This document shows, piece after piece, positions 1-5,431 of a DNA stretch of 6,204 bases (the first letter of the stretch is position 1; each line of letters starts with the position of its first letter). This stretch comes from Acidobacteriota bacterium (lineage in GTDB: Bacteria > Acidobacteriota > Vicinamibacteria > Vicinamibacterales > 2-12-FULL-66-21). The translations under genes were made by a program, and so were the position numbers. Location of the stretch: NCBI GenBank assembly GCA_020200195.1, contig JAIVJE010000131.1:1-6204 (forward strand), read 5' to 3'. The notes beneath the pieces were generated by a model that made no database searches, had not been told where the DNA came from, and saw only the letters and a list, made by a program, of their open reading frames with translations.

Positions 1-20
1 GACCAGGCCCGCTGAACGTC

Positions 21-950
21 ATGCGATACATAGCCAGCGCTTTACTCCTCTTCAGCGCCTTTCAGGGATCGTCGAGACCGCCGGCGAACGCGGCAGTAGT
101 CCCCGTCAAAGTCGTGGAGGTTCCCGGCTACAGCGAAGGCATCGTCTTCGATCGCGCGGGACTGGGGTGGATCTCTGATTCGTGGAACGGGACGATCTAC
201 CGCATTGCCGCCGACGGCTCGGCGAGTCTATGGGCGACCACGGGTGCACCGAATGGCCACAAGATCCTGCCTGACGGTACCCACCTGGTGTGCGACGGGT
301 CGCACCACGCCGTGCTGCGTCTCGATGCCAACGGCGCCGTGATCGGGAAGGCGTCAGCGGAGAGCAACGGCGTTCCATTGCGCTCGTCCAACGATCTGAC
401 GCTCGATGCGCACGGCGGCTTCTACTTCACTGATCCCGGTGGATCGAGCGAGAAGAATCCCATCGGGACGGTCCATTACGTCGGCAAGTCGGGCCGCACG
501 CACCTGGTCACCGGCGGCCTTGCGTTCCCCAACGGCATCGTCCTGCGTCCCGACGGCCGGACTCTGCTCGTCGCCGAAAGCGGCCACAACAGGATTCTCA
601 GCATTGCAGTCGAGGCGCCTGGCAAAGTCGGGGACCGAAAAATATTCGCGACGCTGCCGCAAAAGTCGGGCGATCAGATCGCCAAATCGCCGGACGGCAT
701 CGCGCTCGACGCCGACGGAAACCTGTTCGTGGCGCACTACGGGATGCGGCAAGTGCAGGTTCTCGGCACCGACGGCACGTTGCTGAGGACGTACGCGGCA
801 GGCAACCTGACGACGAGCAATGTCGCCTTCGGTGGGCCGGAGTTGAACCATCTGTACGTCACGGGTGCCCTCGCCGACGAGAAGACGAGCAAGGGCGCGC
901 TGTTCAGGCTCGATCTGCCGGGCGTCCGCGGACTGCGGCTGTTGCAGTAG
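21..950 (+). CDS. Secreted SMP-30/gluconolactonase-like six-bladed beta-propeller protein
   Basis: A 309-residue protein of the SMP-30/gluconolactonase/LRE-like family. These are metal-dependent beta-propellers, many of which hydrolyse sugar lactones. Residues 1-25 look like a Sec signal peptide (MRYIASALLLFSAF core, then a likely cleavage near ANAA), so export is expected. The usual metal-site residues are recognisable: Glu39 in YSEG, Asn124 in SSNDLTLDA, Asn171 in FPNGI and Asp225 in SPDGIALDADG. Other propeller signatures are GGFYFTDPGG (about 132-141) and RPDGRTLLVAE (176-186). Length is normal for the family plus a leader. The ATG at 21 is chosen because the signal peptide starts there; only 20 bases precede it and no clear Shine-Dalgarno is seen. 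It converges on the hydrolase gene 10 bp away with no terminator between. The substrate cannot be told from sequence: gluconolactone, arabinonolactone and other lactones are all possible, as is a non-enzymatic role. Confidence 0.88.
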   Translation: MRYIASALLLFSAFQGSSRPPANAAVVPVKVVEVPGYSEGIVFDRAGLGWISDSWNGTIYRIAADGSASLWATTGAPNGHKILPDGTHLVCDGSHHAVLRLDANGAVIGKASAESNGVPLRSSNDLTLDAHGGFYFTDPGGSSEKNPIGTVHYVGKSGRTHLVTGGLAFPNGIVLRPDGRTLLVAESGHNRILSIAVEAPGKVGDRKIFATLPQKSGDQIAKSPDGIALDADGNLFVAHYGMRQVQVLGTDGTLLRTYAAGNLTTSNVAFGGPELNHLYVTGALADEKTSKGALFRLDLPGVRGLRLLQ

Positions 951-960
951 CGCGTCGGTC

Positions 961-1812
961 TTACGGCAGCAAGGAGAGGCTTTCCAGAAACTTCCGGATC
1001 GCCCCGTAGAATTCCCGCGCGTCAACGTCGCTCGCGTAGATGTGGCCCCCGCGGACCTCGACAAATGTCTTCGGGGCCGTCGCCGCGTCGTAAAGGCGTC
1101 TCCCTTCGCCGATCGGGATTACCGTGTCGTCCGGGCTGTGGAGAAAGAGCATGGGTGCCTGGATACGGCTGACGCGCGTAATCGAGTCGAACGGGTTGCG
1201 CATCACGAGACGGATCGGAAAGAGGGGATACTGTAGCTCGCCGATGGCGACGAGCGACGCCGGCGCTCCCTCGAGGATGACGGCGGCCTGCGGCACCTGG
1301 GACGCGAGCGTGACGGCGACCGCTGAGCCGAGCGACCAGCCGTACACAATGATGCGCTCCGGCGTCACGCGCTCGCGGGAACGTAGATAGTCATACGCGG
1401 CACTCGCGTCCGCTTCGAGCGTGGCCTCAGACGGCACGCCGTCGAGACCGCCGAATCCGCGATACTCGGGAGCGAAAACGTTCAATCCGAGCTCGCGCAA
1501 TCGCGTGTAATGTGAAATGTTCATCCGGCTGGCGATGGTCGCCGCGTTGCCGTGCAGGTAGAGAATCCAGGGTCGGGCGTCCGACCCTGGCCCCGCGCGC
1601 ATGACCCAGGCGAACTGTCGGGTCCGGTCGCTGCGCGGCACGTCGACTTGTTCGTATGGGAACGACGGCCGGCCCTGGGGCAGCGGGAGCGCGGCCTGAA
1701 ACACGATCCGCGTTTCCTGAGTGACGAGCCAGAGCACGCCCGCGCTATAGCCGAGGATGCACACCGCGGCGAGCGCGAGCAGCACCCGGCGCGGAGTCGC
1801 CGTCCGAGTCAT
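961..1812 (-). CDS. Membrane-anchored alpha/beta hydrolase (BEM46/ABHD13-like)
   Basis: A 283-residue serine hydrolase of the alpha/beta fold. Residues 9-31 form one hydrophobic segment after a basic N-terminus, so it is probably an inner-membrane anchor or uncleaved signal with the catalytic domain outside. The oxyanion-hole motif is LYLHGN (84-89). The nucleophile elbow is GWSLGS, with Ser160 as nucleophile. The acid is Asp229 in HSPDDTVIP, and the catalytic base is His257 in GGHIYASD. PEYRGFGG (115-122) is typical of the BEM46/ABHD13 group. The frame stays open far upstream on this strand, but the added sequence is non-homologous shadow of the GH127 gene. The ATG at 1812 places the anchor at the N-terminus and has a weak AAGG four bases upstream, so I use it. 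It is divergent from the GH127 gene. Substrate unknown; an esterase, lipase-like or peptidase activity are all possible. A perfect palindrome sits inside it (residues 75-82). Confidence 0.88.
   Translation of the reverse strand: MTRTATPRRVLLALAAVCILGYSAGVLWLVTQETRIVFQAALPLPQGRPSFPYEQVDVPRSDRTRQFAWVMRAGPGSDARPWILYLHGNAATIASRMNISHYTRLRELGLNVFAPEYRGFGGLDGVPSEATLEADASAAYDYLRSRERVTPERIIVYGWSLGSAVAVTLASQVPQAAVILEGAPASLVAIGELQYPLFPIRLVMRNPFDSITRVSRIQAPMLFLHSPDDTVIPIGEGRRLYDAATAPKTFVEVRGGHIYASDVDAREFYGAIRKFLESLSLLP
1567..1590. repeat. Perfect 24-bp palindromic hairpin embedded in the hydrolase gene
   Basis: The arms CCAGGGTCGG (1567-1576) and CCGACCCTGG (1581-1590) are exact inverse complements around the 4-base loop GCGT. 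The unit is 24 bp, a multiple of three, so it keeps the hydrolase frame and reads PGSDARPW (residues 75-82). These residues sit in the linker just before the LYLHGN strand, where the family tolerates length change. The form suggests a small dispersed palindrome (REP- or RPE-like) that inserted in frame, but copies elsewhere cannot be seen from this window. Confidence 0.75.
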
Positions 1813-1863
1813 GAACCTTAGTGTAAAGGGTGCGAAGTCGTTCTTATCGCCTTTTGTGGGGTC
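1811..1863 (+). other. Probable out-of-frame signal-peptide start of the GH127 gene
   Basis: An ATG at 1811 opens a frame reading MNLSVKGAKSF, a basic signal-peptide n-region. From about 1846 the GH127 frame itself reads IAFCGVVCAASG and then RAQ, a good h-region and c-region, but that frame is closed upstream by TAG at 1819-1821. Adding one base near 1841-1846 joins the two into a classic Sec signal peptide. I therefore infer a one-base loss there, either a sequencing or assembly error or a real mutation. No good Shine-Dalgarno is visible before 1811. The ATG overlaps the divergent hydrolase ATG in the tetramer CATG (1810-1813). Confidence 0.5.
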
Positions 1864-3843
1864 GTGTGCGCAGCCAGCGGGCGCGCGCAGCGCATCACCA
1901 ATGTGATTCCGGATGCCGCGCGGCCGCTGCCGCTGCCGGCGGTGCGCCTCACAGGCGGGCCGCTGAAGCGCGCGCAGGATCTGAATGGCGAGTACCTGTT
2001 GAAGCTCGAGCCGGATCGCATGCTCGCCTTCTACCGGCAGCGTGCGGGTCTCGCGGCGAAGGCGGAGCCATACGCAGGCTGGGACGGAGATGGCCGGAAC
2101 CTGACCGGTCATATCGCGGGCCACTACCTTTCGGCCGTCAGCCTGATGTGGGCCGCCACGGGGGATCCGCGGTTCAAGGAACGCGCGGAGTATCTCGTCA
2201 CCGAGCTCAAAGCCGTCCAGGACAAGCAGGGTGACGGGTACCTGGGCGCGCTTGCGGGTGGCAAGGAGACGTTGGTCGAAGTCGGGAAAGGGAACATCCG
2301 ATCGTCCGGGTTCGATCTGAATGGCCTGTGGGCGCCGTGGTACGTGCTCCATAAAACGTTCGCCGGTTTGCGTGACGCATACCGGCATACGGGCAATCGC
2401 ACGGCGCTCGACCTCGAAATCAAGTTCGCGCAGTGGGCCGAGCGGACGCTGGCACAGCTCACCGACGCGCAGATCCAGCGGATGCTCAACACCGAGTTCG
2501 GCGGCATGAACGAGGTCATGGCGGATCTGTACGCCGACACTGGCGATACACGATGGCTGGCGCTGTCATACCGGTTCGAGCATCGAGCGGTGCTCGATCC
2601 GCTCAAGCGTCACGAAGATCGGTTATCGGGCCTTCACGGCAACACGAATGTGCCCAAGCTGCTCGGGTCAGCCGTGCGGTTCGCATACACCGGTGATCCA
2701 GGAGATGGGTTCGCGGCAGGATTCTTCTGGGATCGTGTCGCCCGCCACCACAGCTTCGCCACAGGCGGCCATGGGAAAGACGAGTATTTTCGTGAGCCCG
2801 ACAAGCTCGGCGACATCGTCGATGGCCGCACCGCCGAATCGTGCAATGTCTACAACATGCTGAAGCTGACCCGTCGTCTTTTTGCGCTCAGGCCTGACGC
2901 GGAATACGCCGAGTTCCACGAACGCGCGCTGTTCAATCACGTTCTCGGATCGATGGATCCGAACGACGGGAGCACCTGCTACATGGTGCCCGTCGGGCGC
3001 GGCGTGCGGCGCGAGTACGCGGACATGTTCCGCAGTTTCACCTGCTGCGTGGGATCCGGCATGGAGAGCCACGCACTCCACGGCCACGGCATTTATTACG
3101 AATCAGGGGATCGACTCTGGGTCAACCTGTTCGTCCCCTCTATCGCCGAATGGAAGGCCGCAGGCGCCAAAATCGAGATGGCCACCGGATTTCCCGAGGG
3201 CGATTCGGCGGTGCTCACGTTCACGATGCAGGCGCCCAAACCTTTCACGCTCGCGCTGCGGCGTCCGTCATGGGCGGGTGACGAATTCGGTGTGCGCGTG
3301 AACGGAGCGGCTGTGGCGGATCTGCCGTCTCCTGGGAACTATGTCGAAATCACGCGTGCCTGGAAGTCTGGAGACACCCTTGCAGTTACGCTGCCGAAGG
3401 CGCTGCGTCTCGAGTCGATGCCCGACAACCGCCGCCGCGCGGCTGTCATGTGGGGGCCGCTGGTCCTCGCCGGCGATCTCGGGCCTGAGCCGGAGCGCGG
3501 CCGCGGGACACGCGCGCCGCCGCCGGATGTGCCCATGCTCGTGGCCGCCGAGCGTCCACTCGACGAGTGGCTGAAACCGGTCGCCGGCAGCCCCGGCAGC
3601 TTCCGCAGCGACGGCGTCGGACGCGATCGCGACGTCGAGTTCGTTCCGTTTTACCGGCTGCACCGCCGCACGTATGCAGCGTACTGGGACCTGTTCACGC
3701 CGGCGGAGTACGAAAAAAAGGTAGAGGAAATCACGGCCGAACGCGAGCGCCAGCGCAAGCTCGACGCGGCGACGATCGCGTTCCTCCCGAATCCCGCTGG
3801 CGATCCGCCGCCGGGCATGGGCGTCGGGGTCAGTATGATCTGA
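1864..3843 (+). CDS. Glycoside hydrolase family 127 (DUF1680), beta-L-arabinofuranosidase-like
   Basis: A 659-residue protein from a GTG start, matching the GH127/DUF1680 family, whose characterised members (Bifidobacterium HypBA1) release beta-L-arabinofuranose. The N-terminal part has family signatures such as VRLTGGPLKRAQDLN (27-41) and GWDGDGRNLTGHIAGHYLSA (72-91), with LNTEFGGMNEVMADLY at 208-223. By analogy with HypBA1, the acid/base is probably Glu307 (GKDEYF). The zinc ligands are Glu325 and Cys327 (AESCNVYNMLKLTRRLF) plus Cys394 and Cys395 (FTCCVGSG), with Cys394 as the likely nucleophile. All are present, so the enzyme should be active. Residues 400-610 form the C-terminal beta domains. 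The GTG at 1864 has no good ribosome site and begins inside what looks like a signal-peptide tail, so the true start is probably at 1811 through a one-base frameshift. The C-terminus stops soon after the WDLFTPAEYEKKVEE helix; from memory, many relatives continue with one more domain. Its TGA is the first base triplet of the downstream inverted repeat. Confidence 0.9.
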   Translation: MCAASGRAQRITNVIPDAARPLPLPAVRLTGGPLKRAQDLNGEYLLKLEPDRMLAFYRQRAGLAAKAEPYAGWDGDGRNLTGHIAGHYLSAVSLMWAATGDPRFKERAEYLVTELKAVQDKQGDGYLGALAGGKETLVEVGKGNIRSSGFDLNGLWAPWYVLHKTFAGLRDAYRHTGNRTALDLEIKFAQWAERTLAQLTDAQIQRMLNTEFGGMNEVMADLYADTGDTRWLALSYRFEHRAVLDPLKRHEDRLSGLHGNTNVPKLLGSAVRFAYTGDPGDGFAAGFFWDRVARHHSFATGGHGKDEYFREPDKLGDIVDGRTAESCNVYNMLKLTRRLFALRPDAEYAEFHERALFNHVLGSMDPNDGSTCYMVPVGRGVRREYADMFRSFTCCVGSGMESHALHGHGIYYESGDRLWVNLFVPSIAEWKAAGAKIEMATGFPEGDSAVLTFTMQAPKPFTLALRRPSWAGDEFGVRVNGAAVADLPSPGNYVEITRAWKSGDTLAVTLPKALRLESMPDNRRRAAVMWGPLVLAGDLGPEPERGRGTRAPPPDVPMLVAAERPLDEWLKPVAGSPGSFRSDGVGRDRDVEFVPFYRLHRRTYAAYWDLFTPAEYEKKVEEITAERERQRKLDAATIAFLPNPAGDPPPGMGVGVSMI

Positions 3844-3879
3844 CGGGACGCGGATGAGCGCGGATCGGCACGGATCAAG
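3841..3879. repeat. Left outer arm: three CGGAT cores at exact 10-bp spacing
   Basis: CGGAT occurs at 3851, 3861 and 3871, giving three degenerate 10-bp units (GCGGATGAGC first, ACGGATCAAG last). The 10-bp step puts every core on the same face of the helix. The arm is preceded by TGACGGGAC, which includes the GH127 stop codon. Confidence 0.7.
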
Positions 3880-3935
3880 TCAACCGTGTGCGATAGGGTT
3901 TCCGAGCCAAAAGGGGGCAAGACCGGTCGGGGCGT

Positions 3936-4068
3936 GCGACCTGCCGCGCCGCAGGCGCGGGTAGAGGGTGCGGGTTGCGTATCAGAGCGCCCCCTGCCAG
4001 GCGCCAGGCGTTCTGATACACAGCCCGCACCCTGTCCACCTGCCTGGCTGCGCCAGGCTGCAGGTCGC
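3936..4068. other. Cloverleaf-like nested hairpins (possible structured RNA or DNA fold)
   Basis: Four stems can form together. The closing stem is GCGACCTGC (3936-3944) with GCAGGTCGC (4060-4068), 9 bp perfect. Arm A is 3944/3945-3959/3960, a stem of CGCGCC and GGCGCG with loop GCA; its outer pair competes with the last pair of the closing stem. Arm B is long: 3966-3989 with 4009-4032, 21 of 24 matched, and two of the three differences are G-U type on this strand. Its loop (3990-4008) holds most of a tandem CCAGGCG pair (3997-4010). Arm C is GCCTGGC (4042-4048) with GCCAGGC (4052-4058) and loop TGC. Arms A and C occupy mirror positions and differ in sequence but both still pair. Confidence 0.6.
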
Positions 4069-4070
4069 TC

Positions 4071-4105
4071 AGATCCGCGGCGATCCGTCCAATCCGCGTC
4101 CGTCA
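4071..4105. repeat. Right outer arm: three ATCCG cores at about 10-bp spacing
   Basis: ATCCG occurs at 4073, 4083 and 4092, the inverse complement of the left-arm CGGAT series, and the arm ends in TCCGTCA (4099-4105). It follows the cloverleaf closing stem with only two bases between, whereas the left arm is separated from it by 58 bases, so the element is asymmetric. Confidence 0.68.
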
Positions 4106-4122
4106 GTCACGTCCCCCGACCG

Positions 4123-4136
4123 GTTTCGCACGAAAC
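4123..4136. promoter_or_regulatory. Operator-like dyad GTTTCG-CA-CGAAAC
   Basis: A perfect 6-bp inverted repeat with a 2-base centre lies 51 bp upstream of the YdeI-like remnant ATG. TAATCT near 4175 could be its -10 box. The shape suits a dimeric repressor site for the formerly intact gene, but no regulator is encoded here and the dyad could be chance. Confidence 0.25.
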
Positions 4137-4187
4137 TTCTCCCACCACGCCACTGCCTGCGTCGAGTGGACAGAGTAATCTTGTGTC

Positions 4188-4420
4188 ATGCCGGAGACCA
4201 AGCGTGCCAGGACCGTCTCGCGCCCATCTTACGAGCGATTCCAACCCAGGAACCGCGCGGGCTGGCGGCGGTGGCTGCAACGGAATCATGCCGCGGCTCC
4301 AGGTGTCTGGCTGGTGTATCTGAAGGGTCGCGGCGGATCAAGTATGACGAGGCGGTCGAAGAAGCGCTCTGTTTCGGGTGGATTGACAGCACCGTGAATC
4401 CGATCGACGCACGCCGCTGA
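4188..4420 (+). pseudogene. Frameshifted, truncated remnant of a YdeI-family (COG4430-type) protein
   Basis: From ATG 4188 the first frame gives MPETKRARTVSRPSYERF and then FQPRNRAGWRRWLQRNH with GVWLVYLKG, the start of YdeI/OmpD-associated proteins. At about 4325-4340 the homology jumps to another frame, which reads IKYDEAVEEALCFGWIDSTV up to NPIDARR and a TGA at 4418-4420. The family normally has a few residues between YLK and the KYDEAVEEALCFGWIDS motif; here some are lost with one extra base, a net small deletion. After IDARR the usual YMQ-FTPRKP-type continuation is absent, so more than half of the roughly 190-residue family length is missing. No recognisable remainder follows before the next gene. 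Two independent lesions make this a decayed gene rather than a sequencing slip. Confidence 0.8.
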
Positions 4421-4435
4421 CGTAATTGCCCGCGG

Positions 4436-4461
4436 GGACGCATACCACGGCGCGTGCGTCC
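4436..4461. repeat. Small inverted repeat upstream of the NmrA-like gene
   Basis: GGACGCA (4436-4442) and TGCGTCC (4455-4461) are perfect 7-bp inverse complements around a 12-base loop, ending nine bases before the AGGAGG ribosome site. It could be a leader hairpin or an operator half-site pair. There is no T-tract, so it is not an intrinsic terminator. Confidence 0.35.
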
Positions 4462-4482
4462 TAATGCGCAGGAGGAGGGTCG

Positions 4483-5355
4483 ATGAATGTTCTCGTGACG
4501 GGTGGAACGGGCACCGTGGGATCTCAGGTGGTCGGCGAGTTGGTCGGGCGTGGAGTGAACGTGCGGGTGCTCACACGCGATCCGGCGAAGGCGAAAGGGC
4601 TGCCTCCGGGCGTCACCGGCGTGGCCGGCAACCTGCTCGAGCCGACGACCGTGCGTACCGTGTTCGACGGCGTCGATGCGGTGTTCCTGCTGAACGCGGT
4701 CAGCATGACCGAGGCGCACGAGGGTCTGATGGCGGTCGCCGGCATGCGGCTCGCCCGCGTCAAGCGAGTCGTGTACCTGTCCGTGCATCACGCCGACAGC
4801 TTCGCGTGGCTGCCGCACTTTGGATCCAAGATTGGCGTGGAAGAGGCGCTCCGCAAGTCCGGGCTCCCGTTCACCATCCTCAGGCCGAACAACTTCTATC
4901 AGAACGATTATTGGTACAAGGACGCACTGCTGCAGGCGGGCGTCTATCCGCAGCCGATTGGCGATGGCGGGACGTCGCGTGTGGATGTCAGGGACATCGC
5001 CGAAGCTGCCGCCATCGCGCTGACGTCCTCTTCGCATGAAGGGGAATCCTACGACCTGGTGGGGTCGGAACTTCACACAGGCGTATCGACGGCCGCGGCC
5101 TGGAGCCGTGCGCTGGGCCGCCCGGTCACGTACGCCGGAGACGACCTCGACGCGTGGGAGCAGCAGTCGCTCACGTACATGCCTGCCTGGATGGTGTTCG
5201 ACTTCCGCCTGATGTACGCAACCTTCCAGAAGCAAGGGTTGAAGGGATCACCTGAGGCCATCGCTCGGGAGACGGCGCTTCTGGGACACGCCCCTCGGCC
5301 CTTCGACGCCTTTGCCGCGGAAACCGCCGCTGCGTGGCGTGCATCCGGGGCGTAA
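4483..5355 (+). CDS. NmrA-like NAD(P)-binding oxidoreductase (atypical SDR)
   Basis: A 290-residue atypical short-chain dehydrogenase of the NmrA/QOR2-like group. The Rossmann cofactor loop is VTGGTGTVG (5-13). Arg32 at the end of the second strand (VLTRDP) suggests NADPH preference. The substrate half shows the usual order for this group: VVYLSVHHA (97-105), KIGVEEALRKSGLPFTILRP (116-135) with N-F-Y-N residues following, then DVRDIAEAAAIAL (168-180). The classical SDR YxxxK pair is not evident, as is usual in this group, so it may be a quinone or enone reductase, or a redox sensor. It has an excellent AGGAGGAGGG at 4470-4479, seven bases before the ATG. It follows the dead YdeI remnant by 62 bp and probably has its own promoter. 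The substrate cannot be named. Confidence 0.88.
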   Translation: MNVLVTGGTGTVGSQVVGELVGRGVNVRVLTRDPAKAKGLPPGVTGVAGNLLEPTTVRTVFDGVDAVFLLNAVSMTEAHEGLMAVAGMRLARVKRVVYLSVHHADSFAWLPHFGSKIGVEEALRKSGLPFTILRPNNFYQNDYWYKDALLQAGVYPQPIGDGGTSRVDVRDIAEAAAIALTSSSHEGESYDLVGSELHTGVSTAAAWSRALGRPVTYAGDDLDAWEQQSLTYMPAWMVFDFRLMYATFQKQGLKGSPEAIARETALLGHAPRPFDAFAAETAAAWRASGA

Positions 5356-5359
5356 ATTC

Positions 5360-5380
5360 AAACGTCTCTCCGTTTATTAT
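5360..5380 (+). promoter_or_regulatory. AT-rich dyad and possible -10 box before the DUF1801 gene
   Basis: In the 76-bp gap after the NmrA-like gene, AAACG (5360-5364) and CGTTT (5371-5375) form a 5-bp inverted repeat, followed directly by TATTAT (5375-5380), a fair -10 hexamer about 50 bases before the ATG. No well-spaced -35 box is seen (TTCAAA at 5357 is too close). This is the only AT-rich patch in the gap, so a promoter here is plausible but weak. Confidence 0.3.
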
Positions 5381-5431
5381 GGTGTCGCCGCGCCGACACC
5401 AGGCACCGCACCGCGTTTCAGGAGGACGTAG

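Larger units (their letters stand above)
3841..4105. repeat. Composite inverted-repeat element filling the GH127-to-YdeI gap
   Basis: The gap from 3844 to 4187 holds no supportable gene, but most of it is one nested inverted-repeat structure. The outer arms are 3841-3877 and 4071-4105: aligned as inverse complements they match at about 29 positions with two one-base gaps, and both end in TGACGG/CCGTCA. Inside lies a 133-bp cloverleaf (3936-4068). The spacer 3878-3935 is asymmetric and contains GACCGGTC (3921-3928), echoed by CGACCGGTTT at 4117-4126. No T-tract follows, so it is not a standard intrinsic terminator. It may be a non-autonomous MITE- or REP-like element or a structured RNA. The GH127 stop codon is its first three bases. 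Confidence 0.65.

Noticed and set aside
1..15. Tail of an upstream gene ending at TGA 13-15
   Set aside because: Only four codons are visible, so no frame can be favoured.
1813..2388. Upstream extension of the hydrolase reading frame on the minus strand
   Set aside because: It lies opposite the GH127 coding region and shows no hydrolase homology. The anchor and catalytic domain are complete from 1812.
3966..4032. Long hairpin as the GH127 intrinsic terminator
   Set aside because: No run of T follows either hairpin end, and it lies more than 120 bases after the stop codon.
3936..4068. Cloverleaf as a tRNA or integron attC site
   Set aside because: At 133 nt it is too long for a tRNA, with no T-arm GTTCGA-like sequence, anticodon arm geometry or acceptor stem. 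No attC-type R boxes (GTTRRRY) or integrase gene are seen.
3886..4323. Plus-strand open frame through the repeat element
   Set aside because: It crosses the hairpins, has no ribosome site or family match, and its end overlaps the YdeI remnant in a different frame.
4186..5235. 349-codon minus-strand open frame opposite the NmrA-like gene
   Set aside because: Rich in Arg, His and Gln with no recognisable motif. The plus-strand frame has a clear Rossmann fold and a strong ribosome site.
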